Source of the DNA: Achromobacter agilis
GTDB lineage: Bacteria > Pseudomonadota > Gammaproteobacteria > Burkholderiales > Burkholderiaceae_B
NCBI RefSeq assembly: GCF_900496965.1
Contig: NZ_UFQB01000015.1
Location: 62,001 to 126,000, forward strand
Length of the DNA: 64,000 nt
Reading direction: 5' to 3'
The notes beneath the pieces are model-generated. The model searched no databases. It was not told the DNA's origin and saw only the letters and a program-made list of their open reading frames with translations. The first letter of the stretch is position 1, and each line of letters begins with the position of its first letter. Shown piece after piece: positions 10,506 to 20,801 of this stretch. The translations under genes were made by a program, and so were the position numbers.

Positions 10506-11795
10506 CTACACACCGCCGTCGGTCATGCGGTACCAGCTCACGACCGCATTCACGTACAGGCGCCGCAGGCCATACAACGGAAACGGCACCACCGGCGAAA
10601 GCGGCACCGGCAAAGCGTTGGCGTCACCCGTGGCCACGTACTGCGCCATGGCGCGGCCCATGCTGGTCTGCAGCCCCACCCCGCGCCCTTGGCAGCCAAT
10701 ATCCACCAGCAGGCCGGGCTCGGGCTCATGCAGGTGCGGAAGGTAGTCTCGGGTGACCGCGACCCTGCCGCACCAGCGGTACTCGAACGGCGAGCCCGCG
10801 ACCTGCGGAAACAACTTCAGCATCACGCGCTCCAGGTGCGCCCAGTCCTGTTGCCCCTTGGGTTCACGGAACGGGCCGCGCCCGCCCATCAGCAGCCGGC
10901 CCTGGTGGTCCAGCCGGAAGTACAGCAACAGATTGCGCGTGTCGGACGTGACGTGCCCCTCGGGCAAGATGCCGGCGCGTACCGCCTCGGGCAGCGGCGC
11001 GGTAGCCACCTGGAAGGTATTGGCGTCGATGATCGACGCCTTCAGCCCGGGCAGCAGGTCTCCGCCGTAGGCGTTCGTGCACATCACCACGCGGTCGGCG
11101 GTGACGGCCGGCCCGCCGGCCGTGGCCGCGGTCCACTTACCTCCCGCGCGCGTCAGCCCGGTGACGGGCGAGCCGGTGTGGATCACGGCGCCGGCGCTCA
11201 ACGCGGCGCGGGCCAGGCCGCGCACGTAGCTCAACGGCTGGATGGCGCCGGCGCGGCGGTCGACCCAGCCGCCCTGGTAGCGGTCGGTGCCGATCAGCCG
11301 GGCCACCTGCGCGCGATCCAGCGGCTGGACATCGGCGCCGAGCCGCGCCCACTGGGCCGCCCGGTCATGCGCCAGCCGCAAGGCCTTGGCGGTATGTGCA
11401 CCCTGGATCCAGCCGCCCCGCACGTGCGGCACGTCCATGCCATGCCGCTCGATCAGGTTGAATACCGTATCCGCCGTCGAGCCGGCAAAACGGATCAGCC
11501 GTTCGCCGCGCTCGGCGCCGAACAGGGAGATCAGCGCGTCGGGATCGTACTTCAGGCCGGGAATGACCTGGCCGCCGTTACGGCCCGACCCGCCGAAGCC
11601 GATCTCGCGCGCTTCCAGCAACACGACCCTGACGCCGCGCTCCGCCAGGTGCAGCGCCGTACTCAAGCCGGCATAGCCGCCGCCCACCACCAGCACGTCG
11701 GCCTGCGCGGACGCCGCCAGCGGCTGCGTGGGAGGAGGCGCCGCCGCCGTGGCGGCCCATAACGAAGGGGAAAGCGGAAATGGCGCTTGCGGCAT
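10506..11795 (-). CDS. FAD-dependent amine/amino-acid oxidase (DAO family)
   Basis: A 429-residue flavoprotein of the DAO/glycine oxidase-like superfamily. The Rossmann dinucleotide-binding motif VVGGGYAGLSTALHLAE is at about residues 36-52, followed by an Arg/Gly-rich GGSGRNGGQVIPG segment seen in OrdL/PuuB-type gamma-glutamylputrescine oxidases and related enzymes. The C-terminal part has the second FAD-contact motif (LLVDIGCQGRGVGLQTSMG). It begins 9 bp after the ABC ATPase gene and ends the operon, so it probably oxidises the compound imported by the transporter. The substrate (polyamine derivative, D-amino acid or N-methyl amino acid) cannot be told from sequence. Confidence 0.85.
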   Translation of the reverse strand: MPQAPFPLSPSLWAATAAAPPPTQPLAASAQADVLVVGGGYAGLSTALHLAERGVRVVLLEAREIGFGGSGRNGGQVIPGLKYDPDALISLFGAERGERLIRFAGSTADTVFNLIERHGMDVPHVRGGWIQGAHTAKALRLAHDRAAQWARLGADVQPLDRAQVARLIGTDRYQGGWVDRRAGAIQPLSYVRGLARAALSAGAVIHTGSPVTGLTRAGGKWTAATAGGPAVTADRVVMCTNAYGGDLLPGLKASIIDANTFQVATAPLPEAVRAGILPEGHVTSDTRNLLLYFRLDHQGRLLMGGRGPFREPKGQQDWAHLERVMLKLFPQVAGSPFEYRWCGRVAVTRDYLPHLHEPEPGLLVDIGCQGRGVGLQTSMGRAMAQYVATGDANALPVPLSPVVPFPLYGLRRLYVNAVVSWYRMTDGGV

Positions 11796-11804
11796 GATCC
11801 TTCC

Positions 11805-12532
<728 letters not shown>

Positions 12533-12536
<4 letters not shown>

Positions 12537-13186
12537 TTCGCGGCGCTCCTTTTTTCCAGATGACGCACCAGCAGGATCAGCGGCACGCACATCACCAGGT
12601 ACATCAGCGCCACCAGCGTGAACACGGTGGCGTTCTTGAACGTGGAGACGGCGATCAGCTTGCCCTGCAAGGCCAGTTCCGCCACGGTGATAGTCGACGC
12701 CTGCGAGGAATCCTTGAGCATCATGATCATGATGTTGCCGTAGGGCGGCAGCACGATCTTCACCGCCTGCGGCAGCACCACGCGCCGCATCGTCATGCTC
12801 CAGCTCATGCCCATGGCCATGGCGGCTTCGATCTGGCCGCGGTCGATGGCCTGGATGCCCGCGCGGAAATTCTCGGCCTGGTAGGCCGAATACGCCACGC
12901 CCAGGCCGATGATGGCCGCCTGCACCGCCGTCAGCGACACGCCCATGTCCGGCATTACGAAGTAGATGTAGAACAGCAGCACGATGATAGGAATGCCGCG
13001 CAGCAGGTTGATCACCCCGGCGCTGAACTTGGACAGGTAGCGGTTTCCGGAAACGCGCATCAGCGCCCATACCAGGCCCAACACCGTGGACAGGGCCAGC
13101 GAACCCAGCGTCACCAGAATCGTGAGCTTCGCGCCTTGCAGCAATATCGGCAGGTACTCCGCCGCATCCTTGAAGAATTCCGTCAT
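12533..13186 (-). CDS. Amino-acid ABC transporter, permease
   Basis: Inner-membrane subunit of a polar amino acid importer (HisM/GlnP family). The 217-residue protein has about five transmembrane segments, beginning with [25 protein letters not shown], and the EAA cytoplasmic loop ([28 protein letters not shown] at about residues 101-130) that docks to the ATPase. One permease gene is present, so the channel is probably a homodimer. It lies between the binding-protein gene (121-bp gap with a hairpin) and the ATPase gene. Confidence 0.95.
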
Positions 13187-13235
13187 GACTCACCCACCCC
13201 AACAAGACAGCCTGCGGGAACGCGGCATGCGTCCC

Positions 13236-13268
13236 GCCCGCCGGCGCGCGAAGGCGTGCCGGACGGGC
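13236..13268 (-). terminator. Intra-operon hairpin between binding protein and permease genes
   Basis: A GC-rich imperfect stem (GCCCG-CCGGC-GCGC against GCGTGCCGGACGGGC) without a T-run. Hairpins here in ABC operons commonly protect the upstream binding-protein mRNA or attenuate permease expression; that role is inferred. Confidence 0.45.
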
Positions 13269-13307
13269 AACCGCAGTGGCGTTCGGTTGCTCGAGGCCTG
13301 ACCGGCA

Positions 13308-14063
13308 TCAAGCGCCGGACAGCCCCCACTTCTTCAGGATGGCGTCGATGGCGCCGTCCGCCTTCAGCTTGGTCAGTGCCTTGTTGATCCGGTCGAGCAG
13401 CGCGGTGTCTTCCTTGCGCGTCGCCAGACCCAGACTGCCCATTACCGTCGGCTGGTAGGCCTGCGCCATCTTCAGGTTGGGATAGTTCCCCTGCGTCAGG
13501 ATGTAGGCCGCGATGGGGTAGTCCATGAAGCCGCCCTGGATGCGGCCCGCATTGGCGTCGCGCATCATGTCGGGCGGATTGTCGTAGAGCTTGACCTCTT
13601 TGAATACGCCGCTCTTCTGTATCGGTTCGACGAAGGCCGTGCCGACCTGCACGCCGACGGTCATGCCCTTCATGTCGGCGAAGGATTTGTATTCCTTGTT
13701 GTCGGTCTTGAGCACCATGAGCCCCTCGCCATAGCGATACACGGGCTCCGAAAAGCTCACCACCTGCTGGCGCTGCGGCGTGATGAACATCGCCGCCGAC
13801 ACGATATCGATGCGCTTGGACGTCAGCGAGCCGATCAGCGCGGAAAACGCCATGGGTTCGATCTGCACCTCGAATCCCGCTTCTTTGCCGACCGCTTTCA
13901 CGATGTCGACCATCACGCCTTCAATGCTATTGGTCTTGGTGTCGAGAAACGTGAACGGACTGCCGGTGGGCGTGGAGCCCACTTTCAACACCGTTTGGGC
14001 TTGCGCGCCCGCGGCCATGGACAATGCAGCAATTACAGAGACAGCCAGAGTCTTGAATTTCAT
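13308..14063 (-). CDS. Amino-acid ABC transporter, periplasmic substrate-binding protein
   Basis: A 251-residue SBP_bac_3-family protein that captures the substrate for the adjacent permease. It has a Sec signal peptide (MKFKTLAVSVIAALSMAAGAQA, cleavage near residue 22), then TVLKVGSTPTGSPFTFLD, the family signature GVMVDIVKAVGKEAGFEVQ and the hinge and second-lobe motifs. The ATG at 14063 marks the signal peptide; an in-frame ATG at 14138 would add 25 non-signal residues. The Ser/Thr-rich ligand pocket looks like that of polar amino acid binders but specificity is not readable. It follows the XRE/cupin regulator gene by 99 bp. Confidence 0.93.
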   Translation of the reverse strand: MKFKTLAVSVIAALSMAAGAQAQTVLKVGSTPTGSPFTFLDTKTNSIEGVMVDIVKAVGKEAGFEVQIEPMAFSALIGSLTSKRIDIVSAAMFITPQRQQVVSFSEPVYRYGEGLMVLKTDNKEYKSFADMKGMTVGVQVGTAFVEPIQKSGVFKEVKLYDNPPDMMRDANAGRIQGGFMDYPIAAYILTQGNYPNLKMAQAYQPTVMGSLGLATRKEDTALLDRINKALTKLKADGAIDAILKKWGLSGA

Positions 14064-14162
14064 GACATTTCCTCGTCGTGGCAAAGAAACCCGGACGGCG
14101 CCTTGCGCGTCCGGTGGCGCGACGATCCCCTGCGTCATCGCGCCGCTGTGGATGCTATGCGC

Positions 14163-14846
14163 TCATGGCGCCTGTTGCGTATCGCCCCCCGCGACTTGAG
14201 TGATGTTGGAAATGGCCCAGATGACCTCGGTCGTCTGCGACCCGGGATTGCGCCAGCGGCGAGGCGTGCTGCTGGCATAGCAAAAACTGTCGCCTTCATT
14301 GAGCAGCACGACCCGGTCGCCCACCCACAATTCGAGCACCCCCTTGACCACCACGCCGATCTGCTCGCCCTGCCCGGTCACGAAGAGTTCATTGCCGGTG
14401 GATCCGCCCGGTTCAATGGTGGCGCGGCACAGGTCCATGCTGCGGCAGGCCGGCGGCGTGTACATCTCTTTGCTGATGCCTTTTTCGCTCAAGTCGATAT
14501 AGCGGTGCGTGCCCGCGCGGGCGACCCGCCCACCGTCCTCGAGCTGCGTATGCTCGGCGTTGCGCAGCAGCGAATTCACCGATACGTGGAATTCGCGGGC
14601 CAGCAGATGCAGGATCTTTACCGAGACGGAACTGAGGCCCCGCTCGATCTGGCTCAGCAGCCCCAGCGAGATGCCACAGGCGTGAGCCACGTCCGCCAGT
14701 GAGCGGCCCTGCTGCTTGCGCAGCTGGCGCAGCTGCTGGCCCAGCCACAAGTCAACGGCGGATTCCGGCCGGCCAGACTGAAGCTTCGCCTGCCGTAGCG
14801 AATCGGCGGCGTGGCTCGCGGGTCGGGCGAGATTGGAGTGGCTCAT
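14163..14846 (-). CDS. XRE-family regulator with cupin domain
   Basis: A 227-residue transcription factor: N-terminal helix-turn-helix at about residues 37-92 (LRQLRKQQGRSLADVAHACGISLGLLSQIERG) and a C-terminal cupin_2 sensor domain at about residues 150-220 (GEQIGVVVKGVLELWVG, then GDSFCYASSTPRRWRN). This architecture is typical of PuuR-like regulators of amine and amino-acid catabolic operons. It is first in the minus-strand operon with the ABC importer and FAD oxidase, so it most likely controls them and itself. An inverted repeat abuts its start codon. Confidence 0.9.
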   Translation of the reverse strand: MSHSNLARPASHAADSLRQAKLQSGRPESAVDLWLGQQLRQLRKQQGRSLADVAHACGISLGLLSQIERGLSSVSVKILHLLAREFHVSVNSLLRNAEHTQLEDGGRVARAGTHRYIDLSEKGISKEMYTPPACRSMDLCRATIEPGGSTGNELFVTGQGEQIGVVVKGVLELWVGDRVVLLNEGDSFCYASSTPRRWRNPGSQTTEVIWAISNITQVAGGDTQQAP

Positions 14847-14847
14847 A

Positions 14848-14875
14848 TGAAAATTTCATTTCCATGTAATTTTCA
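14848..14875. promoter_or_regulatory. Inverted repeat, candidate operator of the XRE/cupin regulator
   Basis: Perfect 8-bp inverted repeat TGAAAATT-12 nt-AATTTTCA, AT-rich against a GC-rich background, lying one base upstream of the regulator's start codon. Its symmetry and place suit an autoregulatory operator; this is inference. Confidence 0.5.
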
Positions 14876-14891
14876 ATGCTAGAGAGCAGCC

Positions 14892-14933
14892 AAAAGGCCC
14901 ACAAGCTAGGAACATCCCTAGCGCTTGCGGGCC
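14892..14933 (-). terminator. Terminator of the rpsP-rimM-trmD operon
   Basis: On the minus strand, GGCCCGCAAGCGCTAGG pairs with CCTAGCTTGTGGGCC (one mismatch and one bulge) around a 6-nt loop and is followed by TTTT, 16 bp after the trmD stop. Confidence 0.75.
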
Positions 14934-14949
14934 TAATCAGAGGGGGAAG

Positions 14950-15786
14950 TCAGGACGCGTCGGGCGCCTTGGCGGGCCGGGCGGGCCTGCGCCTGCGTTT
15001 GGGCGCTTCTGCGGCGGGATCCCAGGTACCGGCCAGTTCGGCCAGGTAGCGCTCGTCCGCCTTGTCGAGCCAACCCTTGGCGCGGGCGGATTCGATCAGT
15101 TCGGGCCGCCGGGCGGCCGTCAGCGCAAGCGAGCGCTCGCGCCGCCAACGGGCGATATTGGCATGGTGGCCGCTGAGCAGCACGGCAGGCACCGATTCGC
15201 CCTCGTACACTTCGGGGCGCGTGTAGTGGGGGCTGTCCAGCAAGCCGGAGAGCGTGTCGTTAAAGGAATCCTGCAAGGCGGAATCGCCGTCGTTGAGGAC
15301 GCCAGGCAAAAGCCGCACGGCGGCGTCGATCACCGCGAGCGCCGCGATCTCGCCGCCGGACAGCACGAAGTCGCCCAGGGAGATTTCCTGCGTGACGCAG
15401 CGGTCGATAAACCGCTGGTCGACGCCTTCGTAGCGGCCACAAATGAGGATGATGCCCTCGCTTGCGGCCAGGGATTCAGCGCCGGTCTGGTCGTAGCGCC
15501 GGCCGACCGGCGCCAGCAGGGCGACGGGCGCGCGGCCCAGGCCCTGCGCGGCACGCGACGCCTGGGCGGCGTTGACGGCGGCTTCCAGCGGCCCCGCCAT
15601 CATCACCATCCCAGGGCCACCGCCGTATGGGCGGTCGTCCACGGTGCGGTGCACGTCCTGCGTGAAATCGCGCGGATTCCAGGCATGCAGGGACCACCGG
15701 CCCTGGGCATGCGCCCGGCCGGTGACGCCCAGGTCCCGCACTACCCCGAACATTTCGGGAAAGAGCGTAACGACGTCGAATCGCAT
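14950..15786 (-). CDS. trmD: tRNA (guanine-N1-)-methyltransferase TrmD
   Basis: Methylates G37 at N1 in tRNAs reading CUN, CCN and CGG codons, preventing +1 frameshifting. The 278-residue SPOUT-class protein begins [13 protein letters not shown] and shows [12 protein letters not shown], the knot segment [14 protein letters not shown] (about residues 123-136) and [11 protein letters not shown]. The ATG at 15786 overlaps the rimM stop by one base. The C-terminus carries a basic [10 protein letters not shown] tail. The gene is followed by a terminator; the rplS gene that usually ends this operon is not here. Confidence 0.96.
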   Translation of the reverse strand: MRFDVVTLFPEMFGVVRDLGVTGRAHAQGRWSLHAWNPRDFTQDVHRTVDDRPYGGGPGMVMMAGPLEAAVNAAQASRAAQGLGRAPVALLAPVGRRYDQTGAESLAASEGIILICGRYEGVDQRFIDRCVTQEISLGDFVLSGGEIAALAVIDAAVRLLPGVLNDGDSALQDSFNDTLSGLLDSPHYTRPEVYEGESVPAVLLSGHHANIARWRRERSLALTAARRPELIESARAKGWLDKADERYLAELAGTWDPAAEAPKRRRRPARPAKAPDAS

Positions 15787-16403
15787 CAGAAATCCGCGGG
15801 CCAGTCGCTGTCGATACGGCGGGCAGCCAGGTCGACAGCGTGGATGTGCGCGCGCACGAACGGAACAAGCATTTCGGCGGGCCGGCCCTTGGCGTCCAGG
15901 ACAGGTTCGGGACCTTGGGCCCCTGCCGTCTGGCACCGGACCTTCAGGACGGCGTGAGCGCCGTTGTCCAGGACCTCGTCGACCACGCCCAGGAGCGCGG
16001 GTTCGCCGTTGGCGCTGGAATACAGCGCGCAACCGATGAGATCGACCCAGTAGTATTCGTCTTCCTCGGTCGCGGGGAAAGCTCCCCGCGGCGCCCGCAC
16101 GGAGCAACCGCGCAGGGCTTCGGCCTGGTCGCGATCGGCAATGCCCGCCAGCTGAGCCACCACAGTGGCCCCTTGCGAACGGGATTGCACGACCTTGTAT
16201 GCGACAGGCGCAGACGCGACAGCGCCCCGCGCCAATTCAGGCACAGGGCGAGTCAACCACCATTGAGATGCTGAGAGCAGCACTTCGGCATTGGCCGAAT
16301 GCGGCTGCACTTTAACCCAGCCTTTCACGCCGTAGGCTGCACTGATGCGGCCCAGCTCGATCAAATCCGTCGGCGCCGCGTTGGAGGTTGCGGCATCAGG
16401 CAT
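15786..16403 (-). CDS. rimM: 16S rRNA processing protein RimM
   Basis: Assembly factor for the 30S head that binds ribosomal protein S19. The 205-residue protein has the N-terminal RimM beta-barrel starting [18 protein letters not shown] and the C-terminal PRC-barrel ([15 protein letters not shown], then [17 protein letters not shown] and [19 protein letters not shown]). It lies between rpsP and trmD as in most proteobacteria and is translationally coupled to trmD. Confidence 0.95.
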   Translation of the reverse strand: MPDAATSNAAPTDLIELGRISAAYGVKGWVKVQPHSANAEVLLSASQWWLTRPVPELARGAVASAPVAYKVVQSRSQGATVVAQLAGIADRDQAEALRGCSVRAPRGAFPATEEDEYYWVDLIGCALYSSANGEPALLGVVDEVLDNGAHAVLKVRCQTAGAQGPEPVLDAKGRPAEMLVPFVRAHIHAVDLAARRIDSDWPADF

Positions 16404-16496
16404 GTATCGTGCTCTTGGTAGCTATGAAGCAGCTATGAATGGTAGCTTTAAAGCGTAGTAAAGCTAGCAGGGCTTAAGGCTTAGCGACGCGGGCAA

Positions 16497-16757
16497 TTAA
16501 GCCGCGGCGGAAACCTTGGCCGAGTAGTCTTTGACCAGACGCTCGACAGCGGGCGACAGTTGGGCGCCGTTGCTGGTCCAGTGCTGCACGCGATCCAGCG
16601 CGATGCGCAGGTTTTCCGTGCCTTCGCTGGCGACGGGGTTGTAGAAACCCACACGCTCAATGAAGCGGCCGTCGCGACGGTTACGCGAATCGGTGGCCAC
16701 CAGGTTGTAAAACGGACGCTTCTTGGACCCACCGCGGGCCAGGCGAATCACCACCAT
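16497..16757 (-). CDS. rpsP: 30S ribosomal protein S16
   Basis: The 86-residue protein has the S16 signature [20 protein letters not shown], then [19 protein letters not shown] and the [11 protein letters not shown] segment. It is the first gene of the rpsP-rimM-trmD operon, with a 93-bp gap before rimM. Confidence 0.97.
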   Translation of the reverse strand: MVVIRLARGGSKKRPFYNLVATDSRNRRDGRFIERVGFYNPVASEGTENLRIALDRVQHWTSNGAQLSPAVERLVKDYSAKVSAAA

Positions 16758-17182
16758 AGGTAATCCCTTGAATTAGTTGTGAAAAACGGGAAATTCTAGC
16801 ACTTAAACCAGCCAGCTGGCAAATGGAAGTGCGGGAATCTTGCATAGCGGCAGGATTTGTATCCTAAAACACCACATCCGGGTATTCTACAAAAACGGGC
16901 CGGAGCCCGCCGCAGCACAAAGTGTAGCCGCCCGGCCGCGCTTGTGTCCGTCTCAGTGCGTTCAAAGTCAGTGCGTTTGAAGAAAAACCCGATTTTGGAG
17001 ATCGGATTTATGTCATCGTACGCAAGATCCCGCGCTTTGCTCCCCCCTGCTGCAACACTGCGGCGCTGTTACCGCGCCGTCTTCAAGCCATTCCCCTGAG
17101 GACGGGTTCCCCGCTCCTCGTCGCCGTCCCCTCTTCCCCGCGCTTTTCCCCCAAACTTCCTCTACTCGGAGGGTGCAACATC
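16758..17182. other. Intergenic region rpsP / exported protein gene
   Basis: A 425-bp divergent gap with no supported gene. It should carry the rpsP promoter on the minus strand (an isolated TAGAAT box lies at 16884-16889, without a convincing -35) and the promoter of the exported protein gene. A small CGGGC/GCCCG hairpin lies at 16896-16909. Confidence 0.35.
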
Positions 17183-17764
17183 ATGAAGAAACAGAACTCG
17201 GTCTTCACCCCTGTCGCGCGCCTGGCCCTAGCGGGCTTGCTGGCGGGTTCACTGGCGATGCCGCTGACGGCCTCCGCCCGCATCGTCGGCGCCGCCCTGA
17301 CGACGGCCACGGGCAAGGTCACCGCAGTGGACCCGGCCACCCGGACCATCACGCTGCAAGGCGAGAACGGCAATACCCTGAACATCCTTGCCGGCCCCAA
17401 CGTGCGCAACTTCCAGCAGATCAAGCCGGGCGACTCGCTGACGCTCGACTACTACGAATCCGTGGCAGTGGCCGTGCGGCCGGCCGGATCGGGCGCGCCC
17501 GAGGTCGTCACGGAATCGGCCGGCACGCGCAACCCCAAGGGAGCCATGCCCGGCGGCGCCGCCGGCCGTCAGACCACGATCACCGCCGAGATCTGGCACA
17601 TCAACAAGAGCGCCAACCTGGTCACGCTGAAGGGCCCGCAAGGCGGCATGCGTACCATCCAGGTGCAGGACCCCGCCCTGCAGGCGCGGCTCCAGCAACT
17701 GAAGGAAGGCGATCTCGTCGACTTCACGATCACCCAGGCCGTCGCCGCCGCCATCCACAAGTAG
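17183..17764 (+). CDS. Exported protein of unknown function with two internal repeats
   Basis: I do not recognise the family. The 193-residue product has a Sec signal peptide (about residues 1-33, ending TASA) and is preceded by a good Shine-Dalgarno (GGAGG, 10 bp before ATG). The mature part looks like two diverged copies of a beta-rich module. Copy 1 (about 42-98) runs GKVTAVDPATRTITLQGE, then IKPGDSLTLDYYESVAVAV. Copy 2 (about 133-190) runs AEIWHINKSANLVTLKGP, then LKEGDLVDFTITQAVAAAI. The pattern resembles small OB-like periplasmic domains, but no metal or cofactor ligands stand out. It is monocistronic, closed by a terminator. Confidence 0.8.
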   Translation: MKKQNSVFTPVARLALAGLLAGSLAMPLTASARIVGAALTTATGKVTAVDPATRTITLQGENGNTLNILAGPNVRNFQQIKPGDSLTLDYYESVAVAVRPAGSGAPEVVTESAGTRNPKGAMPGGAAGRQTTITAEIWHINKSANLVTLKGPQGGMRTIQVQDPALQARLQQLKEGDLVDFTITQAVAAAIHK

Positions 17765-17784
17765 CGGGCTCGGGCAGCCAAAAC

Positions 17785-17814
17785 AAAAGGGCCCGCCGGA
17801 AGGCGGGCCCTTTT
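17785..17814. terminator. Rho-independent terminator
   Basis: AAAAGGGCCCGCC-GGAA-GGCGGGCCCTTTT is a perfect 13-bp stem with a 4-nt loop, A- and T-flanked, lying between convergent genes and able to serve both the exported protein gene and the tusA-like gene. Confidence 0.92.
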
Positions 17815-17841
17815 GGCTGAATGGCTCGGCCGGCTTGCCGG

Positions 17842-18099
17842 TCAGCGCCGCCGCAGGAAATGCACCCCGCGGCCATCGACCTCTTGCTGCGCGACCAGGG
17901 TATTGCCGGTCTGGCGGGCGAAGGCCTGGAAGTCCCGGATCGCGTTGCGGTCCGTGGTGATGACGCGCAGCACCTCGCCGCTGGCCATCTGCGCCAGGGC
18001 CTTCTTGGCGCGCAGGATGGGCAAGGGGCAGGTCAGGCCGCTGGCGTCGACCTCTTGCTCGAAGGACGGCGCTTCGGCGCTCGCGTCAGGGCCGCTCAT
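17842..18099 (-). CDS. TusA/YedF-like sulfurtransferase
   Basis: An 85-residue SirA/TusA-fold protein with the family motif CPLPILRAKKAL, whose first Cys (about residue 23) carries the persulfide in TusA. The rest of the alpha/beta sandwich is present (GEVLRVITTDRNAIRDFQAF). TusA relays sulfur for tRNA thiolation and cofactor synthesis; which acceptor this paralogue serves is unknown. The ATG at 18099 overlaps the alaS stop by one base, so it is probably translated from the alaS mRNA; a start at 18120 inside alaS is less likely. Confidence 0.88.
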   Translation of the reverse strand: MSGPDASAEAPSFEQEVDASGLTCPLPILRAKKALAQMASGEVLRVITTDRNAIRDFQAFARQTGNTLVAQQEVDGRGVHFLRRR

Positions 18100-20723
18100 C
18101 ACAGACGCTCGTCCACCCATTTCTGCACGCTGGCGATCGCCGCGGGCAAGGCGCTGACGTCGGTGCCGCCGCCCATGGCCATGTCCGGACGGCCGCCGCC
18201 CTTGCCGCCCACCTGAGCCGCCACGAAGCCGACCAGATCGCCGGCCTTGATGCGGTCGGTCAGGTCGGCGGTGACGCCGCCCACCACGCTGATTTTGCCA
18301 TCGGCAGAACCCGTGGCCAGCAGCACGACAGCCGGCTTCAGGCGGTCTTTCAGGTTGTCGACCATGCCGCGCAACGCCTTGGGATCCACGTCGCCGATGC
18401 CGGCGGCCAGGACCTTAATGCCCTTGACGTCGACCGCGGCGCTGGAGGCCAGGTCATTGCCCGCGCTGGCAGCAAGTTTGCTGCGCGATTGCTCCAGGTC
18501 TTTCTCGAGCGCCTTGACCTGGTCCTGCACCTGCGCGATGCGCGCGGGCAGGTCCGCCGGGGTGGAACGCAGCATGCCCGCGACTTGCGTCAGCAGGGCA
18601 TTCTGGTTCTGCACCCAGACCAGGGCGTTGTCGCCGGTAATGGCCTCGATGCGGCGCACGCCCGCGGCCACTCCGCCTTCGGAAACGATCTTGAACAGGC
18701 CGATATCGCCGGTGCGGCCGACGTGCGTGCCGCCACAAAGTTCGCGCGAGAAGCCGATGTCGAGCACACGGACGGTATCGCCGTACTTTTCGCCGAACAG
18801 CGCCATGGCGCCGCCCTTGACGGCGTCGTCGTAGGCCATGACCTGCGCCACGGTGGGCTGGTTGGCCAGGATTTCAGCGTTGACGATAGCCTCGACGCGG
18901 GCGATCTGCTCGGCAGTCAGCGGCGCATCCTGGGCAAAGTCGAAACGGGTCTTGTCGGGATCCACCAGCGAGCCGCGCTGCTGCACGTGGGCGCCCAGCA
19001 CTTGGCGCAGGGCCTTGTGCATCAGGTGGGTCGCGGAGTGGTTGCGCACTGTGCGGGCGCGGCGCACCGCGTCCACGCGCGCCAGCAGCGTGTCGCCCAC
19101 GGACAGGGCGCCGGACTCCAGCTGGCCGTGATGGCCGAAGACGCCGGCCTGGATCTTCAGGGTGTCGGCGACGGCGAATCGCACGCCATCCGCCTCGAGC
19201 AGGCCGGTATCACCCACCTGGCCGCCCGATTCCGCGTAGAACGGCGTAGCGTCCAGCACGACGACCGCGTTCTGGCCGGCCTTGACCTGCTGGACCTGCG
19301 TGCCGTCGACGTACAGGGCCGTGACCTTGACGTCGTCGAGCTCGAGCTTTTCGTAGCCTTCGAAACGCGTATCGGCGCCTTCGTAGCTCAGGCCTTCGGC
19401 CATCTTGAACTTGCCCGCGGCGCGCGCCTGGTCGCGCTGGCGTTCCATGGCGACTTCGAAGCCGGCCATGTCCACGTCTACTTCGCGCTCGCGGCAGATG
19501 TCGGCGGTCAAGTCCACCGGGAAGCCGTAGGTGTCGTACAGCGTGAACAGCGTGGTGCCGTCCAGCAGACCGCCCTTGGGCACATTGGCCAGGGCGGAAT
19601 CCAGGATGCGCATGCCGTGTTCCAGCGTTTCGCCGAAACGTTCTTCTTCCTGCTTGAGGACCTGGGCGACACGGTCGGCCGTGGCGGCCAGCTCCGGATA
19701 GGCTTCGCCCATTTCAGCGACCAGATCCGGCACCAGGCGGTGGAAGAACGGTTTGGTCTGCCCCAGCTTGTAGCCATGGCGCAGCGCGCGGCGGACGATG
19801 CGGCGCAGCACGTAGCCGCGGCCTTCGTTGCTGGGGATCACGCCGTCGACGATCAGGAACGAGCAGGCGCGGATGTGGTCGGCAATGACCTTCAGGGAAT
19901 TGTCTTCCAGGTCCTTGATGCCGGTTTCACGCGCGGCGGCGGCGATCAGGTGCTGGAACAGATCGATTTCATAGTTGGAGTGCACGCCTTGCAGCACGGC
20001 GGCGATACGCTCCAGCCCCATGCCGGTATCGACACAGGGACGCGGCAGGCGCGGCATGTTGCCGGCGGCGTCGCGCTCGAACTGCATGAACACCAGGTTC
20101 CAGATCTCGATGTAGCGGTCGCCGTCCTCCTCGGGGGATCCCGGAGGGCCGCCCCAGATTTCGGGGCCGTGGTCGTAGAAGATTTCCGAGCAAGGACCGC
20201 AGGGGCCGGTATCGGCCATCTGCCAGAAGTTGTCCGACGCGTAGCGCGCGCCCTTGTTGTCGCCGATGCGGATGATGCGCTCGGCCGGCACCCCGACTTC
20301 CTTGGCCCAGATGTCGTAAGCCTCGTCGTCTTCCTGGTATACGGTGACCCAGAGCTTCTCGGCCGGCAGCTTGTAGACCTGAGTCAGGAGCTCCCAGGCG
20401 TACTGGATGGCGTCGCGCTTGAAATAGTCGCCAAAGCTGAAGTTGCCCAGCATTTCGAAGAACGTATGGTGGCGGGCGGTATAGCCCACATTCTCCAGGT
20501 CATTGTGCTTGCCGCCCGCGCGCACGCTGCGCTGCGAGGAGGTGGCACGCGTATAGGACCGCGATTCCTTGCCCGTGAAGACGTCCTTGAACTGGACCAT
20601 GCCCGAATTGGTGAAGAGCAAAGTCGGGTCGTTGCCCGGGACGAGCGACGACGACGGGACGATGGTGTGTCCCTTGGACTTGAAGAATTGCAGGAACTGC
20701 TGGCGAATCTCGGAGGATTTCAT
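18099..20723 (-). CDS. alaS: Alanyl-tRNA synthetase
   Basis: Charges tRNA-Ala and clears mischarged Ser/Gly. The 874-residue protein has the class II catalytic core ([14 protein letters not shown] at the start, then [15 protein letters not shown] and [13 protein letters not shown]). The editing domain has the zinc-binding HxxxH ([12 protein letters not shown]) and CGGTH motifs, and the C-terminal DHHA1 domain ends [12 protein letters not shown]. Length is normal. Confidence 0.98.
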   Translation of the reverse strand: MKSSEIRQQFLQFFKSKGHTIVPSSSLVPGNDPTLLFTNSGMVQFKDVFTGKESRSYTRATSSQRSVRAGGKHNDLENVGYTARHHTFFEMLGNFSFGDYFKRDAIQYAWELLTQVYKLPAEKLWVTVYQEDDEAYDIWAKEVGVPAERIIRIGDNKGARYASDNFWQMADTGPCGPCSEIFYDHGPEIWGGPPGSPEEDGDRYIEIWNLVFMQFERDAAGNMPRLPRPCVDTGMGLERIAAVLQGVHSNYEIDLFQHLIAAAARETGIKDLEDNSLKVIADHIRACSFLIVDGVIPSNEGRGYVLRRIVRRALRHGYKLGQTKPFFHRLVPDLVAEMGEAYPELAATADRVAQVLKQEEERFGETLEHGMRILDSALANVPKGGLLDGTTLFTLYDTYGFPVDLTADICREREVDVDMAGFEVAMERQRDQARAAGKFKMAEGLSYEGADTRFEGYEKLELDDVKVTALYVDGTQVQQVKAGQNAVVVLDATPFYAESGGQVGDTGLLEADGVRFAVADTLKIQAGVFGHHGQLESGALSVGDTLLARVDAVRRARTVRNHSATHLMHKALRQVLGAHVQQRGSLVDPDKTRFDFAQDAPLTAEQIARVEAIVNAEILANQPTVAQVMAYDDAVKGGAMALFGEKYGDTVRVLDIGFSRELCGGTHVGRTGDIGLFKIVSEGGVAAGVRRIEAITGDNALVWVQNQNALLTQVAGMLRSTPADLPARIAQVQDQVKALEKDLEQSRSKLAASAGNDLASSAAVDVKGIKVLAAGIGDVDPKALRGMVDNLKDRLKPAVVLLATGSADGKISVVGGVTADLTDRIKAGDLVGFVAAQVGGKGGGRPDMAMGGGTDVSALPAAIASVQKWVDERL

Positions 20724-20801
20724 CGTGGATGAAGCAGGATTTAGGCGAATTTTTGATTATAGAGGGTTGGCGGGCATACGCGGCAACGGGCGGGAGCGGG
20801 C

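Noticed and set aside
18489-20732. 747-codon plus-strand open frame opposite alaS
   Set aside because: Antisense to a fully conserved alaS; no motifs.
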